Below are positions 25,297-34,841 of a stretch of DNA of 64,000 bases, one piece after another. Every line of letters begins with the position of its first letter. Positions within the stretch are counted from its first letter, which is position 1. Position numbers and translations under genes: made by a program. The stretch is from Dyadobacter sandarakinus (GTDB taxonomy: Bacteria; Bacteroidota; Bacteroidia; Cytophagales; Spirosomataceae), in the NCBI RefSeq assembly GCF_016894445.1, contig NZ_CP056775.1, forward strand, positions 3,164,001-3,228,000, written 5' to 3'. A model generated the notes under the pieces. It was not told the origin of the DNA and ran no database searches. It was given only the letters and a program-made list of their open reading frames with translations.

Positions 25297-26517
25297 ATGC
25301 AGATAGCAGTAATTGGGGGAGGCGCTTCGGGATTTATGGCTGCTATTACGGCAGCCGAGGCTTTCCCGGAAGCACGGGTTATGATCATTGAAAAAAGCAG
25401 GACAGTACTGAATAAGGTAAGAATCTCAGGTGGAGGAAGATGCAATGTAACGCACCAGCCTTCCGACATTCGTTTTTTTGTAAAAAACTATCCCAGGGGT
25501 GAAAAGCTGCTGCGCCGGATGCTGAACACATTCAGCGCCGAAGATACGGTCAGGTGGTTTGAAGGGAAAGGTGTAAAGCTTAAAACTGAGCCCGACGGCC
25601 GCATGTTTCCTGTTACCGACTCCTCTCATACCATCATCGAATGCATGTTGCGTACTGCCAAAAACCTGAACATCGATATTGTGACAAGCACGGGCATACG
25701 CAGCTTTTTGCGTAGGGAAGATGGCAGGGGGTTTTTGTTAAATACAGACCGTGAAGACGTGATTTCTGCTGACCGGCTTCTGATTGCTACCGGTGGCTAT
25801 CCCAAAGCTGAAAGTTTTGAATGGGTGGCCCGCCATGATCATGAAATTATCAGTCCGCTGCCTTCGCTTTTTACTTTTAATACTCCTGACAACTACCTGC
25901 TTCCGCTTGCGGGCGTGTCGGTGCCGGATGCATCCGTAAGAATTTCGGCCAGCAAGCATGAGTGGCGCGGGCCGCTGCTGGTTACGCACTGGGGATTCAG
26001 CGGACCGGCTGTTTTAAAGCTTTCAGCATTTGCTGCGCGCGAACTGGCAAATATGGATTACAACTTTACATGCAGGATCAACTGGCTTCCTGCACTGACC
26101 GAGCAGCAGATCCGTTATTTCCTGCTGGGAGAGAAAACCAACACACCCAAACAGCAGATAAGCTCTCACGCCCGCTTCGGACTGCCTGCCAGGCTGTGGA
26201 AAGCTTTTACCGAAAAATGTGAAATACCTGACAATTTACGGTGGGGTGATGCCGGCAATAAGGTGCTGAACAGACTAGTAGAACTGCTTATCAACAGTCA
26301 GTTTGAAGTGCGTGGTAAAACGACTTTTAAGGAAGAATTTGTGACCTGCGGCGGCATTGCATTGCAAAATATTGACCCCGAAACGCTTCAAAGCAAGACT
26401 GTTCCAGGCGTGTTCTTCGCAGGTGAAGTCCTGGATGTAGATGGCATTACGGGAGGCTTTAACTTTCAGAATGCCTGGACCACCGGATACATTGCCGGAC
26501 AAAATATTGGAAAATAG
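25297..26517 (+). CDS. BaiN/HI0933-like flavoprotein (NAD(P)/FAD-dependent oxidoreductase)
   Basis: A 406-residue flavoprotein. The FAD-binding motif is at the start (IAVIGGGASGFMAAI), followed by KVRISGGGRCNVT, which is the HI0933/BaiN family signature, then LLIATGGYPKAE and, near the end, GVFFAGEVLDVDGITGGFNFQNAW. The family includes bile-acid dehydrogenase-like and other reductases, and the cellular substrate is not known for most members. No signal peptide. It converges on uvrC with 3 bases between the stops and is divergent from the PqqD operon. Confidence 0.9.
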   Translation: MQIAVIGGGASGFMAAITAAEAFPEARVMIIEKSRTVLNKVRISGGGRCNVTHQPSDIRFFVKNYPRGEKLLRRMLNTFSAEDTVRWFEGKGVKLKTEPDGRMFPVTDSSHTIIECMLRTAKNLNIDIVTSTGIRSFLRREDGRGFLLNTDREDVISADRLLIATGGYPKAESFEWVARHDHEIISPLPSLFTFNTPDNYLLPLAGVSVPDASVRISASKHEWRGPLLVTHWGFSGPAVLKLSAFAARELANMDYNFTCRINWLPALTEQQIRYFLLGEKTNTPKQQISSHARFGLPARLWKAFTEKCEIPDNLRWGDAGNKVLNRLVELLINSQFEVRGKTTFKEEFVTCGGIALQNIDPETLQSKTVPGVFFAGEVLDVDGITGGFNFQNAWTTGYIAGQNIGK

Positions 26518-26520
26518 CTC

Positions 26521-28329
26521 TTACTCAGCCATTGCATCAAAGTACGCCCGCACCTTTCTGGCCCGGTCGAGACCGATCAGGCCGGCAAGTTCTTCCAGGG
26601 AACTTTCACGTATGCCGCGTACCGTACCGAAGTGTCTGAGCAACTTGGCGGCAGTTACCTTCCCTACCCCATTCATACCTTCCAATTCACTCACCAGGCT
26701 GCTCTTGCTGCGTTTATCCCGGTGAAAAGTAATCGCAAACCGGTGAGCTTCGTCCCTGATCTGCTGGATCAGTTTCAGTGATTCCGATTTCTTATCAATA
26801 TATAAAGGCAGTGAATCTTCCGGGAAATAGATCTCTTCCAGCCTTTTAGCAATACCAATCACTGGTACCTGACCGTAAATACCCAAACTTTTCAATGCAT
26901 CACACGCGGCTCCAAGCTGTCCCTTACCGCCATCTATTACAATCAGGTCGGGCAAAGGTTGCTCCTCCGCAATCAGCCTCAGGTACCTGCGGCCAACTAC
27001 CTCGTTCATAGACGCAAAGTCATTGGGTCCCTGTACTGTTTTGATGTTAAAATGCCTGTAATCCTTTTTGGAAGGCTTGCCCTCCTTGAAGCACACCATC
27101 GCTGCAACCGGGTTCGTACCCTGAATGTTGGAGTTGTCAAAACATTCAATGTGGCGCGGAAGGGTTTTGATCTGCAAATCGGCTTTTAGGCGAATGAGTA
27201 CTCTGTCTTTTTTGGATGCCGACGCAGATGCTTCGACTTCGCGGCGCTCGGCCTTTTCACGGCGGAAGTACATCACATTTTTCATGGACATATCCAGCAG
27301 CTTCTTCTTATCGCCGATCTGCGGAACAATCACGTCAAGGCGCATTTCCAGCTCGGGCTTGATGTTGCAGATCAGTTCACGCGACTCAGTTCCATATACA
27401 GACCGCATTTCCACGATCATCATGGCCAGGATTTCGGCATCGCTTTCTTCCAGTTTTTTCTTGACTTCAAGGGTCTGGGTAGCGACCATGTACCCTTGTT
27501 TTATTTTCATAAAATTAAGGTACGCTGCCTCCTCGTCGGACACAATCGTGAGCACATCTACATTCCCGATTCTGGGATTGATTACCGTGGCTTTACTCTG
27601 AAAGCTGGAAAGGTGCTCAATTTTCGTTTTCCAGGCGTGCGCATGCTCAAATGCCATTTGTTCCGCGGCAGCAAGCATTTTTTCCTTAAAATATTGCTGC
27701 GGCGCAGACAGATTTCCTTTCAGGATATGCTGTACCTGATCAATTTCTGCATTATAATCAGCTTCGTCCTGAAAGCCTTCACAAGGTCCTTTGCAGTTAC
27801 CGATATGAAATTCGAGACAAACCTTCCACTTGCCGGCCCCGATGTTCTGCTTGTTCAGCGGCAGCTGGCAGGAACGTATCTGATACAAAGATTTGAACAT
27901 ATCCAGCAGCGTATGCATAGACCGCAGATTGGCGAAAGGACCATAGTAAGTTCCTTTGGTACGGTCCATGTTCCGTGTAGGATATACTCTTGGAAAAGGC
28001 TCGTCGGTTACGCAGATAAACGGGTAAGTCTTATCATCTTTCAGCAGGATGTTAAACTTAGGCTGCAATTGCTTGATCAGCTGGTTTTCTAGCAGCAATG
28101 CATCCCACTCACTGTGAACAATGGTATATTCAATCCGGCGGATCTGGCTTACGAGCCGCTTGGTCTTCCGGTCGTGCTGGTTAGATTTTAGAAAGTAGCT
28201 GGAAACCCGGCTTTTCAGGCTTTTTGCTTTACCGACATAAATCACCTCGCCGGTCTCATCGAAGTACCGGTAAACCCCTGGCTCGGTAGGTATTTTTGAA
28301 AGTTCTTCTTTATAATTAAACTCGGACAT
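26521..28329 (-). CDS. uvrC: Excinuclease ABC subunit C
   Basis: A 602-residue UvrC, which makes both incisions in nucleotide excision repair. It has an N-terminal GIY-YIG nuclease domain (PGVYRYFDETGEVIYVGKAK, residues about 15-34), a Cys-rich middle (CLEFHIGNCKGPCEGF), a UVR-type segment, the RNase H-like C-terminal nuclease (ECFDNSNIQGTNPVAAM, IDGGKGQL), and a C-terminal helix-hairpin-helix (MNGVGKVTAAKLLRHFG). Length and domain order are those of the family. Confidence 0.97.
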   Translation of the reverse strand: MSEFNYKEELSKIPTEPGVYRYFDETGEVIYVGKAKSLKSRVSSYFLKSNQHDRKTKRLVSQIRRIEYTIVHSEWDALLLENQLIKQLQPKFNILLKDDKTYPFICVTDEPFPRVYPTRNMDRTKGTYYGPFANLRSMHTLLDMFKSLYQIRSCQLPLNKQNIGAGKWKVCLEFHIGNCKGPCEGFQDEADYNAEIDQVQHILKGNLSAPQQYFKEKMLAAAEQMAFEHAHAWKTKIEHLSSFQSKATVINPRIGNVDVLTIVSDEEAAYLNFMKIKQGYMVATQTLEVKKKLEESDAEILAMMIVEMRSVYGTESRELICNIKPELEMRLDVIVPQIGDKKKLLDMSMKNVMYFRREKAERREVEASASASKKDRVLIRLKADLQIKTLPRHIECFDNSNIQGTNPVAAMVCFKEGKPSKKDYRHFNIKTVQGPNDFASMNEVVGRRYLRLIAEEQPLPDLIVIDGGKGQLGAACDALKSLGIYGQVPVIGIAKRLEEIYFPEDSLPLYIDKKSESLKLIQQIRDEAHRFAITFHRDKRSKSSLVSELEGMNGVGKVTAAKLLRHFGTVRGIRESSLEELAGLIGLDRARKVRAYFDAMAE

Positions 28330-28367
28330 CTGCGGCCTCTGATCGTTTGAGCATTGTAAAATTTGCC

Positions 28368-29501
28368 CTATCTATTGTAAAAAAACAACCTCGCCAGGTG
28401 AAAAGTTGCGTCACTGACCAGCCTGGGGGCATTTTGCTGCGCCTGTTCAAGCGTCACAGGGCGGTCGAGCACGGATGTTACAAAGGTCATGCCCGCAGCA
28501 GCGGCAGCTTCGGGTTTTATATGCAATGTTCCGCAAATAACAGCCAGCGGCACACCCGCGCTGGTACATGCATCGGCGAGGCCCTTTACTACTTTTCCGC
28601 TCAGAGTCTGATTATCCACTTTTCCTTCGCCGGTAATGACCAGATCGGACTGCCGGATCAGCTCGAAAATCCGGGAGTACTCCATGACAATGCTTACGCC
28701 GTCGCGCAGGGTGGCATTCAGAAACCAGATTGCGCCCGCACCCAGCCCGCCAGCTGCGCCTGCACCAGGCAAGCTGCTCGCTTTTTTACCGAAATGAGAT
28801 TCAGCTATGCCTGCAAAGTGCTTTAAACCCGCATCTAGGCGTTGCACCATCGCTGGATCAGCGCCTTTTTGCGGACCATAAATGACGGCTGCACCTGTAC
28901 TTCCAAAAAGAGGATTGGTTACGTCGCAGGCAACAGTGACGGAAGTTTCTGCAAGACGGGGATCTGCCTGTGAGCTGTCGATAAATGCAATGCTGGAAAG
29001 AGCATGGCCAGCCGGACTGACCGGCCGGCCATTTTGATCTTTAAATAAAAATCCGAGTGCAGCTGCCATTCCGATGCCTGCGTCAGTAGTGGCGCTCCCT
29101 CCTATGCCGAGCACCAACTTTCTGGCACCGCGGTCCAATGCATCACGGATCAGCTGCCCGCTGCCAAAGGTGCTGGTACGTTCGGGATTCCGCTCCATTT
29201 TGGATAACAAAGCAAGGCCCGAGGCAGCAGCCATTTCAATAAAGGCAGTGGTACCATCGGCAGAAAGGCCGTAAGAGGCTTCAATCGGTCTGCCCAGCGG
29301 ATCATTTACCTGCGTAGAAACAGATACTCCTCCCGCATAGTGCGTTAAAATAGCGGCAGTACCTTCGCCTCCATCCGCGAGCGGAATGCATGTAACTTCG
29401 GCTTGCGGAAAGGCGCGCAGAATACCCTTTTCTGCTGCCTGACAAACTTCGTCAGCTTCAAGGGAACCACGAAATTTGTCAGGAGCAATCAGAATTTTCA
29501 C
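28368..29501 (-). CDS. glxK: Glycerate kinase, type II
   Basis: A 377-residue glycerate 2- or 3-kinase, which phosphorylates glycerate from sugar-acid or glyoxylate breakdown. The start MKILIAPDKFRGSLEADEV is diagnostic; further blocks are IPLADGGEGTAAIL, LVLGIGGSATTDAGIGMAAALG, GAGAAGGLGAGA and LVITGEGKVDNQTLSGK. The gene is between the penicillin-binding protein gene (5-base gap) and uvrC on the same strand, so it may be read from the PBP promoter. Confidence 0.94.
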   Translation of the reverse strand: MKILIAPDKFRGSLEADEVCQAAEKGILRAFPQAEVTCIPLADGGEGTAAILTHYAGGVSVSTQVNDPLGRPIEASYGLSADGTTAFIEMAAASGLALLSKMERNPERTSTFGSGQLIRDALDRGARKLVLGIGGSATTDAGIGMAAALGFLFKDQNGRPVSPAGHALSSIAFIDSSQADPRLAETSVTVACDVTNPLFGSTGAAVIYGPQKGADPAMVQRLDAGLKHFAGIAESHFGKKASSLPGAGAAGGLGAGAIWFLNATLRDGVSIVMEYSRIFELIRQSDLVITGEGKVDNQTLSGKVVKGLADACTSAGVPLAVICGTLHIKPEAAAAAGMTFVTSVLDRPVTLEQAQQNAPRLVSDATFHLARLFFYNR

Positions 29502-29506
29502 AATTT

Positions 29507-31807
29507 TCAGAAAAGAACGCCTTCGTCGTCAGAGCGGGACGGAGGAATGTAAGTGTCGGTACTGTCAGAAACCACGCCTCCACAACCCTGCACATAGTTT
29601 TCAGGCTTGATAAACGGACCTTTGCGATATTGGACAAGGCTGGGATCAGCATATACTTTTTGCATAAATAATCCCCAGGCCGGCATTGCAATGCGTCCAC
29701 CCTGACCATAAGTAATTGTCCGGAAGTGGATACTCCTGTCTTCTCCCCCAACCCAGATCCCCGAGACCAGGTGCTGGGTCATGCCCATAAACCAGCCGTC
29801 AGAGTAATTGGAGGTAGTACCAGTTTTGGCAGCAATTTCATTACCCTCAGTCACGCCAAACTGCCGCAGCCTCCCGGCAGTACCACCCGGATCTTCCACC
29901 GCTCCGCGCATCAGGTATAGCATGTTGTAAGCCATATTCTCGCTGATTTCCTGATTTTGCTTCTGAAAAAACTCCTGCAGGACATTACCATAGCGATCTT
30001 CAATGCGGAGCACGGTCATGGGTTCAGTGCGATGACCACCATTTGCAAATGCGCAATAGGCCCCTACCATCTCAAATACCGACACATCACTGATCCCAAG
30101 ACACAAAGACGGAACTTCCTGAAGACGGCTGTCAATTCCCAGCTTGTGTGCATACTCAATCACAGTTTTAGGCCGTACCATCTTCATCAGGTAAGCGCTT
30201 ACCGTATTGACCGATTTACCCAAAGCCTGCCGGAGAGACAGTGACTGATACGAATACTTGTTTGTAGAGTTATGCGGCGACCAGCCATTGGGTCCTCCTC
30301 CTTCCTCCCGGGAGAAGTAAACAGGTTCGTCCACAACATGGTCACAAGGGGTAAGAAAGTTTTTGTCCAGCGCAGATACATACACAAATGGCTTGAACGT
30401 GGAGCCTGGCTGGCGTCTTCCCTGTTTTACGTGGTCGTATTTGAAATATTTAAAATTAATACCTCCTACCCACGCTTTCACATGCCCATTGCGCGGATCC
30501 ATGGACATGATACCAGCCCGCAGAAAGCGCTTGTAGTAGGCAATGGAATCAATCGGACTCATGGTCACCTCTTTCTCCCCATTCCATGAAAAAACCTTCA
30601 TTTTGTAGGGCTTCTTCATAATTTTCCAGGCTTCCTCCTCGCCCAGGTCACGTTTCAACGCCAGGTAATGAGGGGATTTCCGGGCGGCTGCATTGATGAA
30701 GCCGGGAATTTCCTTACCTGTATCGTAGGTCCACGGGTTACGGCCCTTCCAGTGGTCATCAAACAACTTCTGCTGCTGTTTCATGTGCTGCGTCAATGCA
30801 TCTTCCTGGTAACGCTGCATGCGTGAATCAATGGTCGTGTAAATACGCAGACCACTGGTATACAGATCATAGCTGGTTCCGTGCTCTTCATTGTAGATTT
30901 TGACCCAGCTTTTCAGATATCCCCGCATTGATTCACGGAAGTAAGGGGCCAGTCCCGTATTGTGACTATCTACCGTAAATTCAAGTCCCAGCGGTTTTTC
31001 TTTCAGCTTATCAAAATCTTCACGTGGCAGGTATTCGTATTTGGCCATCTGGGCAAGTACTGTATTCCTGCGGTTCAATGCATTGGTCGGAAAGCGAAGC
31101 GGATTGAAGAGCGTGGGATTCTGCAGCATTCCTACAAGCAACGCCGCCTCGGTCACATTCAGGTCCCAGGCTTCCTTGTCGAAGTACGTCTTGGCAGCGA
31201 CCTTGATACCATAGGTATTGTTACCAAATGACACCGTGTTCAGGTACATCTGCATAATTTCCTGCTTGGTATATTTCCTTTCCAGGATTACCGCCAATAT
31301 CCATTCTTTGGTCTTGGCAATGACAATCCGGACAACCGGAATTTTCCCGAATATACCTTCAAACTCCTCGGATCGCGTATTGAACAGGTTTTTGGCGACC
31401 TGCTGGGTAAGCGTGCTACCTCCGCCGGAACTTGAATTTCCACTTACAACCCCCTTGAAAACCCGCAGCAGACTTCGCGGGTCAATGCCCGAGTGATTTA
31501 CAAACCGGGCATCCTCGGTAGCTACAAGCGCATCAATCAGGTTGGGCGAAATCTGCGCAATATCAATCTGGGTGCGGTTTTCAAAAAAGTACTTTCCGAG
31601 CGACTTGCCATCTTCACTGATCAGCTCGGATGCCAGTTCACTTTTGGGATTTTCCAGCGTTTTTAGGTCGGGCATGCCACCAAAAAGCCACAAAAAATTA
31701 AATCTGACGGCAACGATGTAAAGAATCAAAAGACCCAGACCGAACGTAACAATTTGCCATAGGCGGATAATGTTGCGACGATACCTTCCAGGCTGCAATT
31801 CAATCAT
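29507..31807 (-). CDS. Class A penicillin-binding protein 1A (transglycosylase and transpeptidase)
   Basis: A bifunctional peptidoglycan synthase of about 766 residues. It has one N-terminal membrane anchor (about 12-35), a GT51 domain (EDARFVNHSGIDPRSLLR with the catalytic Glu, then GGSTLTQQVAKNLF), and a transpeptidase domain with SxxK as STFK in RQPGSTFKPFVY, the SVN triad member in GKSVNTV, and KTGTT. The frame extends to 31840, but a -7 promoter box at 31838-31845 implies a start downstream, so I use the ATG at 31807 (MIELQPGRYRRN). Confidence 0.95.
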   Translation of the reverse strand: MIELQPGRYRRNIIRLWQIVTFGLGLLILYIVAVRFNFLWLFGGMPDLKTLENPKSELASELISEDGKSLGKYFFENRTQIDIAQISPNLIDALVATEDARFVNHSGIDPRSLLRVFKGVVSGNSSSGGGSTLTQQVAKNLFNTRSEEFEGIFGKIPVVRIVIAKTKEWILAVILERKYTKQEIMQMYLNTVSFGNNTYGIKVAAKTYFDKEAWDLNVTEAALLVGMLQNPTLFNPLRFPTNALNRRNTVLAQMAKYEYLPREDFDKLKEKPLGLEFTVDSHNTGLAPYFRESMRGYLKSWVKIYNEEHGTSYDLYTSGLRIYTTIDSRMQRYQEDALTQHMKQQQKLFDDHWKGRNPWTYDTGKEIPGFINAAARKSPHYLALKRDLGEEEAWKIMKKPYKMKVFSWNGEKEVTMSPIDSIAYYKRFLRAGIMSMDPRNGHVKAWVGGINFKYFKYDHVKQGRRQPGSTFKPFVYVSALDKNFLTPCDHVVDEPVYFSREEGGGPNGWSPHNSTNKYSYQSLSLRQALGKSVNTVSAYLMKMVRPKTVIEYAHKLGIDSRLQEVPSLCLGISDVSVFEMVGAYCAFANGGHRTEPMTVLRIEDRYGNVLQEFFQKQNQEISENMAYNMLYLMRGAVEDPGGTAGRLRQFGVTEGNEIAAKTGTTSNYSDGWFMGMTQHLVSGIWVGGEDRSIHFRTITYGQGGRIAMPAWGLFMQKVYADPSLVQYRKGPFIKPENYVQGCGGVVSDSTDTYIPPSRSDDEGVLF

Positions 31808-31837
31808 AAATGGTAGGGTTATTTGAGGTACAAAGGA

Positions 31838-31845
31838 CAAAGATA
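31838..31845 (-). promoter_or_regulatory. -7 promoter element of the PBP1A gene
   Basis: TATCTTTG on the minus strand, an exact TAnnTTTG, 30 bases before the start codon at 31807. The -33 box at the usual spacing is weak. Confidence 0.55.
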
Positions 31846-31858
31846 CTATTTCGGGAAG

Positions 31859-34066
31859 TTATCTTTTCCCCATCGAAAGTGAATTAAGCTCCTGCATTTC
31901 TTTGAGACGGGGCAGGTAAATACTATCCGGATAAAGGCTGATGAACTCGGCAATAGCTTGTGAATAAGCATCTTTACCTCTCACTTTTCCTATCAGAAAA
32001 ACGCGCAGCAGGGCAAACTTGTCTTCCAGCGGACCACCTTTATAGGCAGGCAGATTGGCTTCAATATCTTCAAGCGCCTTGGTATAATTACCCTGCGAAT
32101 ACAGACTGTATGCGGCTTCGTACTCTTTCAACTGACTGCTGGCTCCCTCGGGACCGGCGCTCCCGGGCTTCGTCACAAGCCGCGCGTAAGTAGAATTTGG
32201 ATACTCTTTCAATAGTCTATCCTTGTACGTGTTTTTGGCGGCATCATTGTCCGGGTAGGTCAGGTACAGCAGGTAATAAAGCTCCTCCTTATACGTAGTA
32301 CCCGGATAATCGGCTAACAAACGCTCGAAGCTTGCGATGGACCTTTGTGGTTCCTGCAAGTCAAACCGGTAAATTTTTCCTAGCTGGTACAATGCATTTT
32401 CTTTCCGGCCCTGTGACTCGGCCATGGTTTCAGCCGTAAGCGGAATATCCTGTTTGAGACGGTCATGCATTTCCTGCCAGGCAGGCGTACCTTTTACAAG
32501 ACTTTTGTTCTCCGGTTCTTCCTGCTCCATGGTCAGAGAGTCTGCCGCAGCAGCCGGATTACCGCTGGCCAGCGCGCGCATCTGGCGCTTGCTTCGCCGC
32601 CAGTCATCTTCGAGTGCCCGGTTTCCCCAGATTCTCTTGAAGTCAATTTTACCCTGATTTACGAGTGCAGGATCATACAGCTCCCACCTTCGTTCATTTG
32701 GGCCTAAAAGCGGGCTGGGATTACTCTGCGGATTCAGGGCCTGAGCCGCCTCGGCTTCCTTCCTGGCTTTTTCTTCCTCTTCCTGCCGCGCTTTTTCCTG
32801 CGCTTCCATGTAGGTATCAATGTAGTTGTCCAATGCGGCGGGATTCATTCCTGCAAGCTTTTGAAGGCTATCTTCCCTTGCCACAACTTCGTATTTTGAA
32901 ACAAATTCATCCAGGGCCATCTTGCGGTCGGCTACCAGCCGGTACTCCGGTGCGGTTTCGGGCATTAAGGCAAGTGCGCTGTCATAATAGGATTTGGCTG
33001 CATTGAATTTCTCAAGACGCTCGTAGTTGATCCTGGCAAGTTGCAGGTAGGTGTATGCTTTTTGTTGCGGATTGGTTCCCTTGGAGGCTGCCGCAGACTT
33101 CTGAAGATAGCCGAGTGCTTCCGGGATTTGCTTCCGGTGCTCAGCAAGCAAACCCATCGTGAAGTAAATTTTGTCTTTCAGATCATCATTTTTACGATCA
33201 TTCAGCATTTTACTGAAACCCACCTCATTCAGGTCTTTTTCAGGACTGAGTACCACCTGGTTCTGCAGGGAATTCATGGAGGCGTAAAAATTCAGGTCGT
33301 AGCCTGCGCGATTTTTACTTACTGCTTTATAATGCCTGTTCGCCAATGCATACTGACCGAGCTGATCATACATTTGTGCCGCTGCAAAATGGATACGTGC
33401 AGTCTCAGGCGATTTTCCAAGTAACGGGAACGTCTCTTCCAGGATCGCAACCGAAGTCAGGTATTCCCCGCTTTGCTGGTGGAGGTAAGCTTTTGTCAGG
33501 TAAAAGTCCCTGGTGGATGATTTGTCAAGCGGCTGCTGGCTCAGGTATTCCGCCACGCCCAATGCATTCGAATAGTCCTTTCTGGTTATGTAAGCACGCA
33601 TCAGCAGGATCAATGCATCATTCTTATCTCCTTCGTCTTTGCCATTGGCATATATATAACGAAGCGCTTCCAGACCATCGGCCCACTGTCCCATATAAAG
33701 GCGCGCTTTCCCGAGTATCAGGTAACTGTTGTCGAGCCATTTACTGTTCTGGTGCTTTTCCGCCACGATGGATGCTTTGCGCACGGCATCTTCCAGCTTC
33801 GCCTTCACCGGCCTGAAAAGCACGGAATCCATCGGAAGTAATAGGGGCAAAAGCTGGTTGTAGTTTTCCTTATAGGCCTTCTGAACATCATACTCGGCAT
33901 TCAGCAGGTCCTGCTGCGCCATAAAATAGGCATTATAACGTGCAGAAAGGTTGTGAAAGCTGATCGCTCCGGGCCTCGTACTATATTGGGAGCAGGCCGA
34001 AAGCAAAACGCCGGCAATCATCAGAGAGGCTGTGCAGCGCGAAAAGATGTAGAATATACGGTTCAC
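31859..34066 (-). CDS. porW: PorW/SprE-like TPR lipoprotein of the type IX secretion system
   Basis: A 735-residue outer-membrane or periplasmic lipoprotein with lipobox Cys at residue 25 (GVLLSACSQ). The segment right after it (FHNLSARYNAYFMAQQDL) matches the start of PorW/SprE proteins, where HNLTARYNxYF is conserved. Tetratricopeptide repeats fill most of the chain, including clear units near 105-230 and 540-720. A central insert of about 420-510 is rich in Glu, Ala and Lys. PorW/SprE is a periplasmic partner of the T9SS trans-envelope complex and, in gliding species, of motility. Assignment is by pattern, not by search. It is shorter than SprE of Flavobacterium (about 870 residues). Confidence 0.82.
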   Translation of the reverse strand: MNRIFYIFSRCTASLMIAGVLLSACSQYSTRPGAISFHNLSARYNAYFMAQQDLLNAEYDVQKAYKENYNQLLPLLLPMDSVLFRPVKAKLEDAVRKASIVAEKHQNSKWLDNSYLILGKARLYMGQWADGLEALRYIYANGKDEGDKNDALILLMRAYITRKDYSNALGVAEYLSQQPLDKSSTRDFYLTKAYLHQQSGEYLTSVAILEETFPLLGKSPETARIHFAAAQMYDQLGQYALANRHYKAVSKNRAGYDLNFYASMNSLQNQVVLSPEKDLNEVGFSKMLNDRKNDDLKDKIYFTMGLLAEHRKQIPEALGYLQKSAAASKGTNPQQKAYTYLQLARINYERLEKFNAAKSYYDSALALMPETAPEYRLVADRKMALDEFVSKYEVVAREDSLQKLAGMNPAALDNYIDTYMEAQEKARQEEEEKARKEAEAAQALNPQSNPSPLLGPNERRWELYDPALVNQGKIDFKRIWGNRALEDDWRRSKRQMRALASGNPAAAADSLTMEQEEPENKSLVKGTPAWQEMHDRLKQDIPLTAETMAESQGRKENALYQLGKIYRFDLQEPQRSIASFERLLADYPGTTYKEELYYLLYLTYPDNDAAKNTYKDRLLKEYPNSTYARLVTKPGSAGPEGASSQLKEYEAAYSLYSQGNYTKALEDIEANLPAYKGGPLEDKFALLRVFLIGKVRGKDAYSQAIAEFISLYPDSIYLPRLKEMQELNSLSMGKR

Positions 34067-34104
34067 GAATAATGTGTTAGGGCCCTGTCTGAGATCAAAA
34101 CAAG

Positions 34105-34112
34105 CAAAAATA
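34105..34112 (-). promoter_or_regulatory. -7 promoter element of the porW-like gene
   Basis: TATTTTTG on the minus strand, an exact TAnnTTTG, about 38 bases upstream of the start at 34066 in the 131-base space shared with the ATP synthase operon. A -33 box is not obvious. Confidence 0.5.
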
Positions 34113-34197
34113 AAACGGCTAATTTTACATTAACGTATCGAATATAGCGCATTTGTAAAATTTGGCTCAATTTTACAAGAATAAAACAGCGCAGGAT

Positions 34198-34440
34198 ATG
34201 GAACCAGATGATAGAAAAATGCCGCACAAGCCAGGGCTCCCTGCCAGAGAGTCAGCGAAATGGATGCGTTACTCCGGTGCTGCCATGCAAATGCTGGGAA
34301 CAATTCTCGCATTTACCTATGCAGGCTACTGGCTCGATGGCCGCTCGGGAAACAAGATTCCCGTTTGGACGCTCGTACTTTCCCTGCTTTCCATTGCAGC
34401 TTCGCTCTACATGCTGATCAGAAGCTTTACCAAAAAGTAA
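34198..34440 (+). CDS. AtpZ/AtpI-like ATP synthase accessory protein
   Basis: An 80-residue protein with two membrane helices. It contains AAMQMLGTILAFTYAGYWLDGR, here read as the conserved core of the AtpZ/gene-1 family that precedes atpB (the Gly-Tyr-Trp-Leu-Asp motif). Family members are thought to help c-ring assembly or divalent-cation uptake. The frame is open from a TTG at 34162, but the first ATG in a good context is 34198 (MEPDDRKMP). It is the first gene of the ATP synthase operon. Confidence 0.75.
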   Translation: MEPDDRKMPHKPGLPARESAKWMRYSGAAMQMLGTILAFTYAGYWLDGRSGNKIPVWTLVLSLLSIAASLYMLIRSFTKK

Positions 34441-34456
34441 GTACATACAACCAGAC

Positions 34457-34816
34457 ATGCTCCGGACCTTCATTGCTACCCTCCTACTCGGAATTGTATT
34501 TTTCCTTGCCAGGTATTTTCATGCCGATTCCATTCTCCATCCCTATATCTGGTACATACTCGCATTTTTTGCAGGACTCTCTTTTTTCCAGCACCAGCTG
34601 ATGGAAGTTGGCCTGCGCAACAGGCGTGAAAAATTCGTGACTTTTTACATGGCTACCATTGCGGGCCGGATTGTTCTCAGCCTGATTTTCATCGGCGTTT
34701 TTTTATACCGCGGGCTAACCGATTCATTCTTATTTGTTACCAACTTTTTTGCACTCTATTTATTTTATACCTGCTTTGAAATATATGGTTTGTATCGTAA
34801 CTTGCGCCGCGATTGA
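34457..34816 (+). CDS. Small membrane protein in the ATP synthase operon
   Basis: A 119-residue protein with about four hydrophobic helices (residues 4-20, 30-46, 64-84, 90-110), ending YGLYRNLRRD. It is placed between the AtpZ-like gene and atpB, the position taken by AtpI in many operons. It may be a divergent AtpI, which is inference from position and hydrophobicity. There is a 16-base gap to the gene before and 25 bases to the atpB start. Confidence 0.75.
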   Translation: MLRTFIATLLLGIVFFLARYFHADSILHPYIWYILAFFAGLSFFQHQLMEVGLRNRREKFVTFYMATIAGRIVLSLIFIGVFLYRGLTDSFLFVTNFFALYLFYTCFEIYGLYRNLRRD

Positions 34817-34841
34817 CAAAGCCAATGTATTTCAAGCCTTT